64,000 nt of DNA, from assembly GCA_034766995.1 (NCBI GenBank), contig CM068315.1, positions 19,367,510-19,431,509 on the forward strand. The letters are read 5' to 3'. Within the stretch, counting starts at the first letter, position 1. Each line of letters opens with the position of its first letter. Of this stretch, positions 11,720 through 22,389 are shown piece after piece. Made by a program: the position numbers and the translations under genes. A model generated the notes under the pieces. It worked only from the letters and a program-made list of their open reading frames with translations. It had not been told where the DNA came from and did no database searches. Source of the stretch: Acanthacorydalis orientalis. Taxonomy: Eukaryota; Arthropoda; Insecta; Megaloptera; Corydalidae.

Positions 11720-12240
11720 TAACTGTGCGTTACATAACTAAGTTTATCTATATCTAATATTAATTCGTACATATTATACAGAGGAAATCAATGAATGAAA
11801 TTGAATCATCTATCCTAAAGACAATTATAGAATAATAAATTGAGTTTAGAAGAAAATTAGAAATCTATGACTAAAAGGTGTCTATCTTTTTATATTTACA
11901 TTATTAGCAGAAGCATGGCACAATTGTACCTCTGTTCGACATTTTCTATTTATTATTAAAAACACACACACACACAAAATACATTTATTAATTTATCTTT
12001 TCCAGCCGATTTCTGTTACTTTCTTGTAATAGTATTCTATTAAGATTAGTTTCTACTCTTAAGCACTCTTTTTTGTTAGATGACGCTCAGTATCACAAAG
12101 AATATCATATAAAAAATGATACAAGTACTGAGACTGAACAAATAATCTATCAGTTTAACAATAAATTTAGTATTAGCTACAAAAAGGACTCGTTTTGTTA
12201 ATATACTCCTAAGAGTTAGAAAAAAATACATTGTATTTAA

Positions 12241-12433
12241 CCCATTAAGCGACGCTGTTGCGTTTACGTAACATAAATTTTGGAATTTTTTTTCTCCGCT
12301 AAATATATTTTTTTAAACTTTTTTATACAACAGTAAAAATTTATTCAATAACAAAAGAACTGCATTATTATTTTTTTAAATTTTTGCGAAAATGAAAAAA
12401 AGTGGAATAGATTTCGTTTTTGAAAAACCCAGA

Positions 12434-12490
<57 letters not shown>

Positions 12491-12748
12491 AAAAGTGCAA
12501 CGTTTTTCTCCACCCGAAGTGTTTTAGCAACTATCATGACATTTGATTTGGATTTTAATAAAATAAATGAATTTAAAATTTAAAACAGACTAGTTTTTAT
12601 TCACTTTTGAATTTTTTTTTTGATAATGCTAACATTAGTTACCATGGTTTTTTCTTCTAATGCCAAATTAATTAGCAGGGACCTCGAACCAAACCATATT
12701 AAGCGTTTTTGAAAATCCCTACGATTTCGAGTAGCGGCATTTAATGGG
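12241..12748. mobile_element. TTAA-flanked piggyBac-type MITE
   Basis: Inverted ends CCCATTAAGCGACGCT and CCCATTAAATGCCGCT (13 of 16 identical) lie inside TTAA at 12237-12240 and 12749-12752. CCC next to TTAA is typical of piggyBac-like termini. A (TA)n tract lies inside at about 12436-12487; no transposase coding was seen. Confidence 0.82.
12436..12487. repeat. (TA)n microsatellite
   Basis: Pure TA tract of about 26 units inside the TTAA-flanked element. Confidence 0.97.
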
Positions 12749-13431
12749 TTAACATGCATGTTCTATGATAGAAACGCTGTTTCAAAGTTTCAAAATTTTA
12801 TATAAGTGCCAAAAATCAATACTATAAAACCATAAAATATTCAGTTGTTTTGTGTTCTTTTATTACCTTGGCTACTAATTAAATCGAATCTTCTCTATCA
12901 ACTTATTTGATGCTGGAATTTGTCTTAATAATGCACTTATGTGTGCGAAATCAGCAAATTCCGTCTCGATGCATTAAACCTTTTCCCAAGAAGTTTCATA
13001 ATTTTAATTGGTTTCAATTACAAAATATTCAACCGGCGCACTTTTGTTTCTATAGTATTGAAGCCATTGTATGGCTTGTAAATATAATGGAGCAGCACAA
13101 TGTAAACAATCTATGAGCCACTATTTATTATTAATTTATATTAGTTCTTATGGAAAAACAATATTTTTTATTTATAATTTATTGTCTTTTTCATCGTAGT
13201 AACCAAATTGTTGGCTATAACATAAATCGTTATTAATAAATTATATTATTTTCTTATGGAAGCGCTTTTTCGAAAAACTGTTGTAAAGTCAATGAATACA
13301 CTGTCTGTTGAGGCATATGTGTGGTTGAATGTCTTCATTCTAATTGTTAAATAATAATGTCGATAGTCATTTATTTACAATAAGGTAAATACCCAAGGTG
13401 AAACATTATAAAATCATATAGGTACACCTAC

Positions 13432-13711
13432 CTTCGGTTTCGTATGTCGGCGATCCAACACCCCTAATTTGCTCGTTGACAGGTGGCGTGCCCCTCGGTG
13501 CAGACAGTGCACTTCGTATTCCCACACTACGGCCGTCAAGTAGAGCAGCACCTGCTCGCGGTGCATGACCGCTGCAATACACCTCATTATCTTCAGCACT
13601 TGCGCGACTATTGTAGTAAGTTTTAAGGGTCAATTTACTTCCACATGTTGCGCACTTGAAACAGCCCGAATGGAAAAACGTAAAATCCTTTAAAGGTCCA
13701 ACCCGGTCAAC
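13432..13711 (-). CDS. Hil: LIM-domain exon of a hillarin/LTD-1-like gene
   Basis: A 280-bp minus-strand internal exon, bounded by a strong acceptor (TTTTTTTGCAG before 13711) and donor (GTAGGT at 13431-13426). Phase 0 entry continues the 16587-16679 exon: Q then V-D-R-V-G-P-L-K-D-F-T-F-F-H-S-G-C-F-K-C. Zinc ligands in joint numbering are H45, C48, C51, C54, C77 and H80, completing C22 and C25 of the preceding exon. The tail D-G-R-S-V-G-I-R-S-A-L and N-E-Q-I-R-G resembles the segment after the LIM domain in hillarin and nematode LTD-1, which carry one N-terminal LIM domain and a transglutaminase-like domain and act as cytoskeletal proteins. Exit is phase 1. No next exon was recognised in the window. 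LIM assignment is very firm; the hillarin name comes from remembered family sequence. Confidence 0.85.
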
Positions 13712-13799
13712 CTGCAAAAAAATATACAAATAAGATCGATATGTGTGAATGTTTTACTTTTGAATCTTAAATCAAAATTTGTAAAAACATTTATATATT

Positions 13800-13888
13800 T
13801 TAAAGACCAGGGGGCTCCTCCCCCTGCTTCTTGCGCTCTTCCATCACAAGGTTGAGGGCTTCGTCCTCCGCTCGCTCACTCCTAACAA
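13800..13888 (-). repeat. GC-rich hairpin module, copy A
   Basis: On the minus strand the segment has GAGCGAGCGGAGG-type runs, then GAGCGCAAGAAG and a perfect 7-bp stem CAGGGGG / CCCCCTG with a 5-nt loop. It stands out from the AT-rich surroundings. The minus strand is open for about 28 codons to a TAA (E-E-R-K-K-Q-G-E-E-P-P-G-L), but there is no convincing acceptor in a compatible phase. Related modules at 24630 and 46805 suggest a dispersed repeat. Confidence 0.45.
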
Positions 13889-14893
13889 TTAACAGAAATT
13901 ATAATCACAAATAATCTGCGTAAAATGTAGGTTTTGATTTTTTTATTAGATAATTTTATGAAAATTAACAACAAAATGCATTGTTAAATGTATTATATGT
14001 ACATGTATTCATAAAATGTTTTAATTTTTATTTTTATCTTATGATTTATTCGCTTTAAATTTACATTTGACCCAGAGTGGTATTAATTTCGACAGCTTGT
14101 TTTGGAAAGAAAGAGTTTTAATAAAGTAAATACCTACCGATTTGTTCAAAACATTTTTAACTCATTAAAAAAATTATTAGTTTATGCTGAACTAAAATAT
14201 TCAAATTGTCTCACGTTATTAGGTTGAAATAAATGGATATTTCGAATGTATTGGCTTGAAAAAACAAATTTCGATCGATTTTTTAATAAAAAAAATCTTA
14301 TAAAAAGTACAACGTTTATGCATACAGAAAATGATTATATAAAGTCAGACAGATGGAATTTCACGGATTATTAGCATGAAATAGTTTTTTCCGTTCTGGG
14401 CTTACAGTCTATAATATTAAATTATGAAACTTGTGTATTGTATCAACAGAATGAATCAACTGTAAATGCATAAAACATAATTCTGAAATTATCAGAACAG
14501 AATATGATGAAGAAAACTGCTAGATAGCCTCTCTTATATTGTTAATTTAGTCGCATTTAATGTATAACACAATAAAAACGTATTCAGATATGGCTCCAGT
14601 AGTGTTTCAAGGTATTCCCTGTTGGCACAGCTTTGAACATAGCTGCGTATAGAACTATTCTGATCTTTTCTTTGTTCATTTCCGAATAAAAAGTCACAGA
14701 ATGACTGAAATTATTAGAGTTAATACTTTTTTGAATAAAGAAAATGTATAGTTTTTTATTCAAACAACTTGCTTTATGAAGAACGATGTTCAAACGTACT
14801 TTCCTGTGCAGTACTGATAATTCCGCCGAACTGTCAGGAAAAGTGGTTTTCATGGTTATATTTCATGAAATAACTGTGAATTTATAAATGAAA

Positions 14894-15060
14894 TTAGGTT
14901 GGTAGAAAAATAATTGCGGTTTATAACCTTCGAATTCATATACATTTTTCTCGGTTAATAATTAACTTTATTAATCGAAATAAGCACGATTAGAATCGAC
15001 ACATTTTTGACAATTAATTTCAAGTTTATTTATTCCGGTGGTGTAAAATTCCTCCATCTA
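14894..15060 (-). mobile_element. mariner (cecropia-like) 3' end fragment
   Basis: Starts with the terminal repeat TTAGGTTGGTAGAAAAATAA followed by the 3' UTR and the degenerate C-terminus of a cecropia-type mariner on the minus strand. It is colinear with the longer copy at 20826-22008 and is truncated at about 15060. Confidence 0.78.
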
Positions 15061-15149
15061 ACATGTATACATTAGTATTAGAGATATATAGATCCTGTTA
15101 TATAAAGTAAAAATAGTTGTGTATATATATATATATATATATAAAGTAA

Positions 15150-16359
15150 TTGTGTGTGGCCAAAAAGTAGTTGTGTTTTTTTCCTAATAGATGGACATAA
15201 ATGTCTTCATTGTAACTAACTTCACTCTAAACCACAAATTCATTCTGTAACTCGACAGCTGACAGTTCAAGTTTGTTTTAAAAAAGTAAAGTGCGCGATT
15301 TCGTTAACAATTGTTTGTTTGTCGTCGATTTCAAAATGGAAAATCAAAAGGAACATTTTCACTATATTTTACTGTATTATTTTCGAAAAAGAAAAAACGC
15401 TGTACAATCTCATAAAAACTTATGTGATTAGGATGAAGATGTCAAACCTACGGCAGTGTCAGAATTGGTTTGTAAAATTTCGGTCTGGAGATTTTGATGT
15501 CTAAGGTGCACCACGCTCAAAACGGCAAATTGAAGTTGATGATGACAAAATAAAGACATTGATCGAATCCAATCAGCGTTTAACAACACGAAAGATTGCT
15601 GAGAATCTTAACATATCGAAATCGAGCGTTGAAAACCATTTAAATCAATTTGGATACGTTATCAAATTCGATATTTGGCTATTACACGAGCTCAAGAAAA
15701 AAGTCATCTCAATAAGCCATCTGCGATTCTCTCTTAACACGTGAAGAAAACGATCCATTTTTGAAACGTATGATAACAGGCGATAAAAAATAGATCGTTT
15801 ACAACAATGTCGAACGAAAAAGATCATGGAGCAAGCGTAATGAACCTGTTCAAAGCACTTCAAAAGCAGATATTCACCAAATGAAGGTCATGCAGTCAGT
15901 CTGTAGAATTTTAAAGGTACTGTATATTTTGAGCTGCTTCCAAAGAACCAAACCATTAATTTGAACGTGTACTCTCGTTTACTGGATAAACTAATGATGC
16001 CATCAAACTGAAGCGTCCAGAATTGGTGAATCTCAAAGGTGTTGTGTTTCACCATAATAATGTTAGACGACATACAAGTTTGGTCACTCAACAAACATTG
16101 TTGCAGCTTGGATGAGATGTGTTACCACATCCACTATATTCGCCAGACCTGGCACCAACAGACAACTATTTGTTTTGTTCTTTACAAAATGCCTTGAATG
16201 GTAAAACCTTCACTGGTAACAAATCGTTCCTGTAACAGTTTTTTCCCGAAAAAAATAAGAACTTTTTTAAGGACGGAATTATGAAATTGCCTGAAAGGTG
16301 ACAAGAGGTAATCGAACAAAATGGAAAATATATCGTTTATAAACTAACCCTTTTGGCTA

Positions 16360-16364
<5 letters not shown>
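15150..16364 (+). mobile_element. near full-length degenerate mariner
   Basis: The ATG at 15336 starts M-E-N-Q-K-E-H-F. The HTH region reads C-Q-N-W-F-V-K-F-R-S-G-D-F-D-V and T-T-R-K-I-A-E-N-L-N-I-S-K-S-S-V. The catalytic blocks are M-I-T-G-D-K-K-stop (first Asp kept, Trp to stop), F-H-H-N-N-V-R-R-H (Asp to Asn) and Y-S-P-D-L-A-P-T-D-N-Y. It ends K-L-P-E-R-stop-Q-E-V-I-E-Q-N-G-K-Y-I. Frameshifts and stops are numerous. The ends share GGCCAAAAAGTAG / GGCTAACCCTA-type sequence and abut (TA)n tracts, so exact termini are uncertain. It lies in a LIM-gene intron on the opposite strand. Confidence 0.85.

Positions 16365-16398
<34 letters not shown>
16364..16398. repeat. (TA)n microsatellite at mariner end
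   Basis: TA tract starting at the 3' terminus of the preceding mariner. Confidence 0.95.
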
Positions 16399-16401
<3 letters not shown>

Positions 16402-16586
16402 TGTGTAAATAACCTTTATAAATCATTACATCATACTTCAAATTGTTACTGAACTTTCCATTTTGAATATGTATGACAATACACCGACAAAATTATGTAT
16501 ATATGTATGTAATAAAGTCGCTAATATTTCATCTAATTATAATAATTTTATAATAACTTTAATAAATTAATTAATCTAGTACTAAC

Positions 16587-16679
16587 CTGATACACAATTT
16601 CACCGCAACGCATGCACGTACTTTCGTAAAAGTTCGGACGGTATCGCGTCATAGTCGAAGGTGACTGTTGTTTGTACAT
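16587..16679 (-). CDS. Hil: first recognised coding exon of the LIM gene
   Basis: Minus-strand exon giving 31 codons from the ATG at 16679: M-Y-K-Q-Q-S-P-S-T-M, then Y-R-P-N-F-Y-E-S-T-C-M-R-C-G-E-I-V-Y-Q. It ends in phase 0 at a donor GTTAGT (16586). The pair C22-x2-C25 is the first zinc-ligand pair of the LIM domain finished by the 13432-13711 exon. An acceptor (TTTTTTCAG) lies 32 nt upstream of the ATG at 16712, so the exon probably spans 16587-16711. That 32-nt stretch has no in-frame stop, so the true start could lie in an earlier exon. R-P-N-F-Y-E-S-T-C-M-R-C resembles the N-terminus of insect hillarin as remembered. Confidence 0.8.
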
Positions 16680-16711
16680 TGTTGTCAGTTTAAAATATCC
16701 ACTCGTAAATA

Positions 16712-17534
16712 CTGAAAAAATGATAAAATGTGCACACTAATTCACTTTTACTTTAATCATAAAAAAAGCACCTTCAGTTCACAACATTCACTGCACGTTT
16801 AAAATGTATTACTGTCCATTTTTATACACCTTTGTATATTTGATACACGTAGTAAAATATAATGCTAAGAGCATAAAAATTTAATTACGCTCATTCATTT
16901 AAGTAGAACGAGATTCATTAGTTAACACTTTTCGACTTTTTTTTATAATTATATAACAGCATACTTATTTCCTATATGTTTTAAAAAATAATAAATTTTA
17001 ATCCTTTTCCTTGTCTTATGTCAGTCATAAGATTCGTCAAGAAGAAATAGAACACATATGTCATTCACAATTTCTTAAAAAAAATCACCGTTGACTTATT
17101 TAAAACCATCTGATTCTTAATCGAATGTTTTTGTTTAACGAACTATATAAGAAAATATTCCATTAACGATATTCTACTTACATTTAATTCATATTAAATC
17201 TCGATCACAGATTTTGTATATTCTATACACAAAAAAATTATATATACATTATTCTCAATTATTATTTTAATTTATGCAATAGGTTTTATAAAAACGCACA
17301 CACACTTTTTTTGGAAGCAGATAAATATACAACTTATATATTTTTAATTGACTTAGTTACACTTCGGTAAAAATTAAATCAAGTCTCACTTATTAGCACC
17401 CACGGTTTTTGTTGTGATTTTTTTGTAGTATATATCTTTGCATTTTTTTTAGAAAAAAAACGCTCTCGATATTGATGTCGATAGATTAATACTGCCTGTA
17501 ACAAAAAATAACTTCATTAAATATTTTTATTTAA
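16712..17534. other. no gene recognised
   Basis: AT-rich sequence upstream of the LIM exon on its strand, presumably intron or 5' flank. No exon or repeat was recognised. Confidence 0.5.
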
Positions 17535-17536
17535 TA

Positions 17537-17573
<37 letters not shown>

Positions 17574-17587
17574 GTATGTATGTATTA

Positions 17588-17622
<35 letters not shown>
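17535..17622. repeat. (TA)n followed by (GA)n
   Basis: Compound microsatellite: TA tract, short TATG units, a second TA tract, then about ten GA units. Confidence 0.95.
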
Positions 17623-17626
<4 letters not shown>

Positions 17627-17832
17627 ACTTAGAGTGAATATTTCAGATTGAGTACAAGGAAAACTACCCACCATCATTAAACAGGTCCCATGGGTATTAA
17701 TAAATACCAAAAATTATAATATCTGAAAATTTCAAGTAAAATTAGAGACATCAACACTAGTGCATCTAACGGTTAGAGTTAACACAACACTATGGTTAAC
17801 TAAACGCATATTTACTCTTGCAGTGTTTTTAA

Positions 17833-18044
17833 CCCTTTGCACTCGAACTTTTTGTCTGGGAAAGATTGTAGCAACTCGCAATTTTTTACGTCTTACTCAT
17901 ATGGAATAAATGATTTACTTTAAAGCAAGAATAATAAGTAAATTTTTTTATATGTTGTTTTATTATTTATAATATTTATATATATATATTATATATATAC
18001 ATAAATATATATACATAAATATATATATACATAAATATATATAC

Positions 18045-18132
<88 letters not shown>

Positions 18133-18585
18133 TTGTTATTTTATTATTTATAACATTCACTATATTGATATCTTTTTGCTTTTTTCTTACCGGTAAAATA
18201 ATGTTACTATCATTAGAATCACTGCTGACCTCTCAACACAATCATTTTCTAAAGACTTTTTATATTCTTCGAAAATAAATTCTATGTTTTCGATTCTATT
18301 ATTTATTCAAATTATATTCTTGCTACCTTGAAACAATTCACTATCAATTACCTTTGAAGTCATGGCGAAAGGTGTACTTTCTGATTTTTTCGGTCAGAGA
18401 AACGACTAAATATTTATCAGGCGGAATACTGAATACAGAAATGATAGAAAACTGTAATTAGGTGGAAATGCAATTTTAACTGTAAATCACATTATTTTTA
18501 TTCTTCACTATACTATATTGGTGGTACACCGAGTATAACGTTAAATATTGTTTGTGCCTGGGAGAAGTACTTCGAGTGCAAAGGG
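17833..18585 (-). mobile_element. piggyBac-like deletion derivative with N-terminal remnant
   Basis: Perfect 15-bp inverted ends CCCTTTGCACTCGAA are flanked by TTAA at 17829-17832 and 18586-18589. On the minus strand a degenerate ORF reads M-T-S-K-V-I-D-S-E-L-F. After a stop it gives [15 protein letters not shown], then after a frameshift [17 protein letters not shown]. An acidic Ser/Asp stretch followed by I-x-P-V-R-K-x is typical of piggyBac transposase N-termini. The catalytic part is gone and a (TA)n expansion occupies about 17980-18127. A related terminus lies at 61231-61246. Confidence 0.88.
17980..18127. repeat. (TA)n expansion inside piggyBac derivative
   Basis: About 150 bp of TA units with ATACATAAAT interruptions, internal to the TTAA-flanked element. 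Confidence 0.95.
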
Positions 18586-18629
18586 TTAATATTCTTTTTT
18601 TCATTTTGCAAAATGTTGTCAATAAATTC

Positions 18630-18660
<31 letters not shown>

Positions 18661-18680
18661 CAATATATATATATATATGC
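18630..18680. repeat. (TA)n microsatellite
   Basis: Two TA tracts separated by AATACAA. Confidence 0.95.
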
Positions 18681-19008
18681 ATATAAATAATTAATTGTAA
18701 GGAGAAGTTTTATAGAATTTCATTAGCAAGTATGGATTTATTTTTTTAACAGGATATCTTTATTATCAAATGAAACCGAATAAATGCAACGCTGCAGACA
18801 TATTTTTTTTATTTAAAACAGAAAACGAGATTTACTTTAATGAAACATCAAATCTCCATCTCGCTCATCAACAAAAAATATATTCTTTCTCTCTTTTCAA
18901 TGTATTTTATAAATATTCTACTTGTTTTATCTACTGTGCATGTACCAACTAATATTTTTGAAACTGCTGCCAAGAATAGTCAATTAATTACACACATTAC
19001 ACTGTGTA

Positions 19009-19580
19009 TTAGATTGGTAGGAAAATAACTGCGGTTTTTGTTTTTTGAATTCAAACTAATTTTTTTCAATGAAAGTGTCATTTAATCGTGTTTATGTTAA
19101 TATCATTTTAAAGTGCATTTTTTAGTCTATAGATTGGTAACATCGACTTCAGTTTTATTATTAATTTTTCTTCAAATTGGGTTATTGAATTAAAGATGAA
19201 AAAGAATCAAATAAGAGTGATTTTTCTATGAGTTCAAAACGGGTGGTAAAGCAACAGAAACTGCTCGTAAATTAAACGACGCTTTTGATGTGGGTACTGT
19301 TAAGAAACATATCGTGCAATGCCGGCATCAAAAATTTCATGCTGGGGACAAGAGTCCTGAAAATGCAGAAGGCCGCGAGCGTCGTTCTTCAATTCATAAC
19401 GACTAGCTGATGGCGTTAGTTGAATCAGAACCATGCACACTAATTCAAGATCTTGCTCAAAAAGTATGCGTTAGTCATCCAACAGTTCTGGAACTCTTTA
19501 AACAGCTCGGAAAATCAAAAAAGAAAAAAATGTATATATTTGCAAGGTCATAAACCGCAATCTTCTTCTATCATCATAAT
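19009..19580 (+). mobile_element. deleted cecropia-type mariner, copy 1
   Basis: The 5' terminus is TTAGATTGGTAGGAAAATAA after TA at 19007-19008. The ORF start near 19195 reads M-K-K-N-Q-I-R-V-I-F-L-Y-E-F-K-T-G-G-K, then V-S-H-P-T-V-L-E-L-F-K-Q-L-G-K. It then jumps directly into the 3' UTR and the decayed 3' repeat (AAGGTCATAAACCGCAAT). All catalytic residues are deleted. The same junction occurs at 22014-22143 and 41730-42293, marking a MITE-like subfamily. Confidence 0.85.
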
Positions 19581-19614
19581 ATTAGCATTTATGTTCACAT
19601 GTAGTGAAAAACAG

Positions 19615-19692
19615 AAATTAGTAATGGAAAACCGAAACTCGAGCGATCCAAAAGGATAAAACCATCAAGAAAACATATCGACAGGATCACAG
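19615..19692 (+). other. exon-like cassette A
   Basis: Candidate 78-bp internal exon: acceptor context AAAAACAG before 19615 and donor GTACAG at 19693. Read with two leading bases it is fully open for 25 codons, including S-N-G-K-P-K-L-E-R-S-K-R-I-K-P-S-R-K-H, and leaves one base. Cassette B shares GATCCAAAAGGAT and L-x-R-S-K-R-x-K in the same frame. The host gene is unknown, and short open stretches can occur by chance. Confidence 0.25.
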
Positions 19693-20202
19693 GTACAGAA
19701 AAAATACAACTATAATTCTTTCATTTTATAATTTATACCAATTTGATAAAAATATTCATATTCAGATGAAAGATATTTTTCAGTTTATATTGTTCTGAAT
19801 TACAAATTACTACAATATATTTTTTTTGAAATCAGCTCAAATATTTAATCATAATCGAAAAATTCCACTAAAATAACAATAAAAACTAACAAAAGTACAC
19901 ATACAAAAACCTAATGCTTGCAAAAACAGTAGAATTTCGAACAGTGGGTGAGTGTTGTTAAACTACGATAAAGAAGAAACATACACACTACACGCATATG
20001 AAAAAGTTGTTTACGTAGGAGGACGCAAAAAAGTCGATTGTCAAAACTACTTTAAATGGAAATGTCTGCGACTGTTCAAAAAAAAAATATACAGAATATA
20101 TTTTACATTGTATGAATCTGCTTGTATTGGTACGCATATTTAGCTACTATTTACAAGAAAAAATTAACTCATATATATATAGATGTATATAATTTAAAAA
20201 AA

Positions 20203-20245
<43 letters not shown>

Positions 20246-20360
20246 TACAAAGCATAATTTCAAAGTTTATAATTGTTTTCCCCATAGTCTATAACTTGTA
20301 TTCAGTTAAAACGAACACAATTAAATAAGTAACCTAATCTAGATATTTAATATTTCCTGT

Positions 20361-20700
20361 TTTTATTAACCTTTTAGATAGCAAACAGAATGGAGTAAGG
20401 AAACAACAACCCCCTCAAGTCAATAATAGTACTCGTACATCTCTGTACATGATTCTAAACTGCCAGTGAAATTGGAATGAACTGGATCAATTTAAAAATG
20501 TACGATTTCTGATGTCAATGGAAAAGTCATGTATGAACATCAATTTGCCATAGTGCCAAAACTAGACTGTGATATGTACATTTCTGAAATATTTTTCTGT
20601 ATTCGTAAGCTCACGCGCTGAATCACGTCTCGAAGCCATGTTATTTAGGTATATTTCTGTTAAACATCAAAAGATAAAATTTTGAAAATTTTTTAGTTAC
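20361..20700. other. unclassified, slightly GC-richer stretch
   Basis: Less AT-rich than its surroundings. No long ORF, terminal repeat or known motif was recognised on either strand. Confidence 0.3.
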
Positions 20701-20825
20701 ACTTGTTAGGTCAGGTCAAACTACAATAGATCAGCATAGAAGATCAATGTAAAAAAATCTTAAAGAACCATCCTTTAAGACTTGTACTTTACAAAAACTT
20801 CATTTTATTAAAACTGTTACTGAAT

Positions 20826-22008
20826 GGTAGAAAAATAATTGTGTTTTATGACCTTCAAATTCATATACATTTTTCTCAGCTAATTATTAACTTTATTAGT
20901 CGATAAGGACCATTAAAATCAATACATTTTTTACCAATTTATTACAAGTTTATTTATTTCTGTAGTGTGAAATTCCGGAGTTCTGGAGATGATAAAATCA
21001 CGAAATGCACTTTCGGCAGCAGCTAGGTTGTTGAAGATCTCACCCCGTAACAAGTTGTCGAAATGCTTATACAAGTGATAATACGTTAGGGAGATGTTTG
21101 ATGAGTATGATGAATTAGGCAATGTTTCATAGGTCAATTCATTCAACTTTTGGAGGGTCAATCGTGCGACGTGTAATCTTAGATAGTCATGCAGCAGGAT
21201 TTAACATTTTTGATTAAAGTAAAAGTAAGTAGACCAAACGTCACAGTTCTTGGTGTATTTTGTCGATTTCTTGACAATAACGTTCAGCTGCAATGTTTTC
21301 GCCAGGATTTCAAAAAATGTAGTAGATTATATGGAGCACAGACCACCAAACAGTCACCATAATGTTCTTTTGGTGTAATTTCGGTTTCAAGAAATGGTTT
21401 GGGGCTTCTTTTTTGTTCGACTATTATGCAGACCGCTTTTCGTTGTTGTAAAGGATCCACTCTTCATCATACGATCAAGAAATTATTCATTTCTGTTGGG
21501 TAAATGTATCATAGAACAAATTTCGTGCGGCACCCATTTGTCAAGCTTTTTTGATTTTTCTAGCTGTTTTAGATGGTTCGGAACTGTTGGATGACTAACA
21601 CTTAACTTTTGTGCAAGCTCTTGAATTTTTGTTCGTGGTTCTGATTCAACTAACGCATTTAGTTAGTCGCTATGAACTTAAGAATAACACCAGCGACCTT
21701 CTTTATCTGCGAAGTTCTCATCCCTATCACGAAATTTTTGGAAGTACCGCTGCACCGCACGTTTCTTAGAGTACTTATACTAAAAATATTGTTTAGTTTA
21801 CGAGCAGTTTCTGCTGCTTTACCACCTGTTTTGAACTCATTCAAAAAAATCTCTTATTTGCTTCTTTTTCATCTTTAATTCAATAGCCCAATTTAAAGCA
21901 AAATTAATAAAAAACCAAAGTTGATGTTACCAAAATACAGACTGAAAATTGCAATTTAAAATGATATTAACATGAGCAATGATACTTTTATTGAAAAAAA
22001 AGTGAGCA
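20826..22008 (-). mobile_element. cecropia-type mariner, long degenerate copy
   Basis: The 3' repeat TGGTAGAAAAATAATTGTG lies at 20826. The minus-strand coding can be followed from M-K-K-(K)-Q-I-R near 21875, through F-K-T-G-G-K-A-A-E-T-A-R-K-L-N (21840-21800), an H-P-T-V block, and the D2-D3 region around 21200-21050 (L-Q-K-L-N-E-L-T-Y-E-T-L-P, L-T-Y-Y-H-L-Y-K-H-F). It ends T-T-E-I-N-K-L-V-I-N-W. The third catalytic Asp is lost and stops and frameshifts are common. The 5' terminus is cut at about 22008, where a plus-strand fragment of the same family begins. Confidence 0.85.
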
Positions 22009-22013
22009 TGAGC

Positions 22014-22143
22014 AGAACCATCAACAACAATTCGAGAGCTTGCACAATAGTTGGACGTTAATCATTCAACAGTTCTTGATCGCTTAAAACAATTAATGAT
22101 GTAAATGTATATGAATTTTAAGGTCCTAAATCGCAATTATTTT
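22014..22143 (+). mobile_element. deleted cecropia-type mariner fragment, copy 2
   Basis: Starts inside the HTH region (T-I-R-E-L-A-Q, N-H-S-T-V-L-D-R-L-K-Q-L), crosses the same deletion junction as 19009-19580, and ends with the 3' repeat CGCAATTATTTTTTTAGCA. It is fused head-to-head with the minus-strand copy, so the pair carries outward terminal repeats at both ends. Confidence 0.78.
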
Positions 22144-22277
22144 TTTAGCAAATTAATATAATGTTTATAACTTGGATAGCAAATCTTTGAAATGAGTTGC
22201 TGAACAAAATTTCATGTAAATATTTGCTCGCTATAACAGTGTATACGTTATATTGGTGCTTGATATAATATAATCGA

Positions 22278-22278
<1 letters not shown>

Positions 22279-22323
<45 letters not shown>
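22279..22323. repeat. (TA)n microsatellite
   Basis: Pure TA tract of about 22 units. Confidence 0.97.
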
Positions 22324-22327
<4 letters not shown>

Positions 22328-22389
22328 CAAATAATAGTCTTTTATTATTACAAAATCTCATAAAATCTCAGATATCAACGCTTGTTGAA

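Larger units (their letters stand above)
13712..16586 (-). other. LIM-gene intron holding mariner insertions
   Basis: A 2.9-kb phase-0 intron between the two LIM exons, with donor GTTAGT at 16586 and acceptor TTTTTGCAG ending at 13712. It contains the GC-rich module at 13800, a mariner end at 14894-15060 and a degenerate mariner at 15150-16364 in the opposite orientation. The rest is AT-rich with no recognised function; an 89-residue minus-strand ORF at 14584-14853 has no known motif. Confidence 0.75.

Noticed and set aside
13800..13888. Alternative terminal exon of the LIM gene (open to E-E-P-P-G-L-stop)
   Set aside because: No acceptor gives a compatible phase (phase-0 joining yields G-A-G-T-G-A with an immediate stop), and similar GC-rich modules occur elsewhere.
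14584..14853. 89-residue minus-strand ORF in the LIM intron
   Set aside because: No domain or motif, AT-rich codons, and not in phase with flanking exons.
17647..17700. Exon after TATTTCAG reading I-E-Y-K-E-N-Y-P-P-S-L-N-R
   Set aside because: Short, no good donor, and no supporting neighbour; chance is sufficient.
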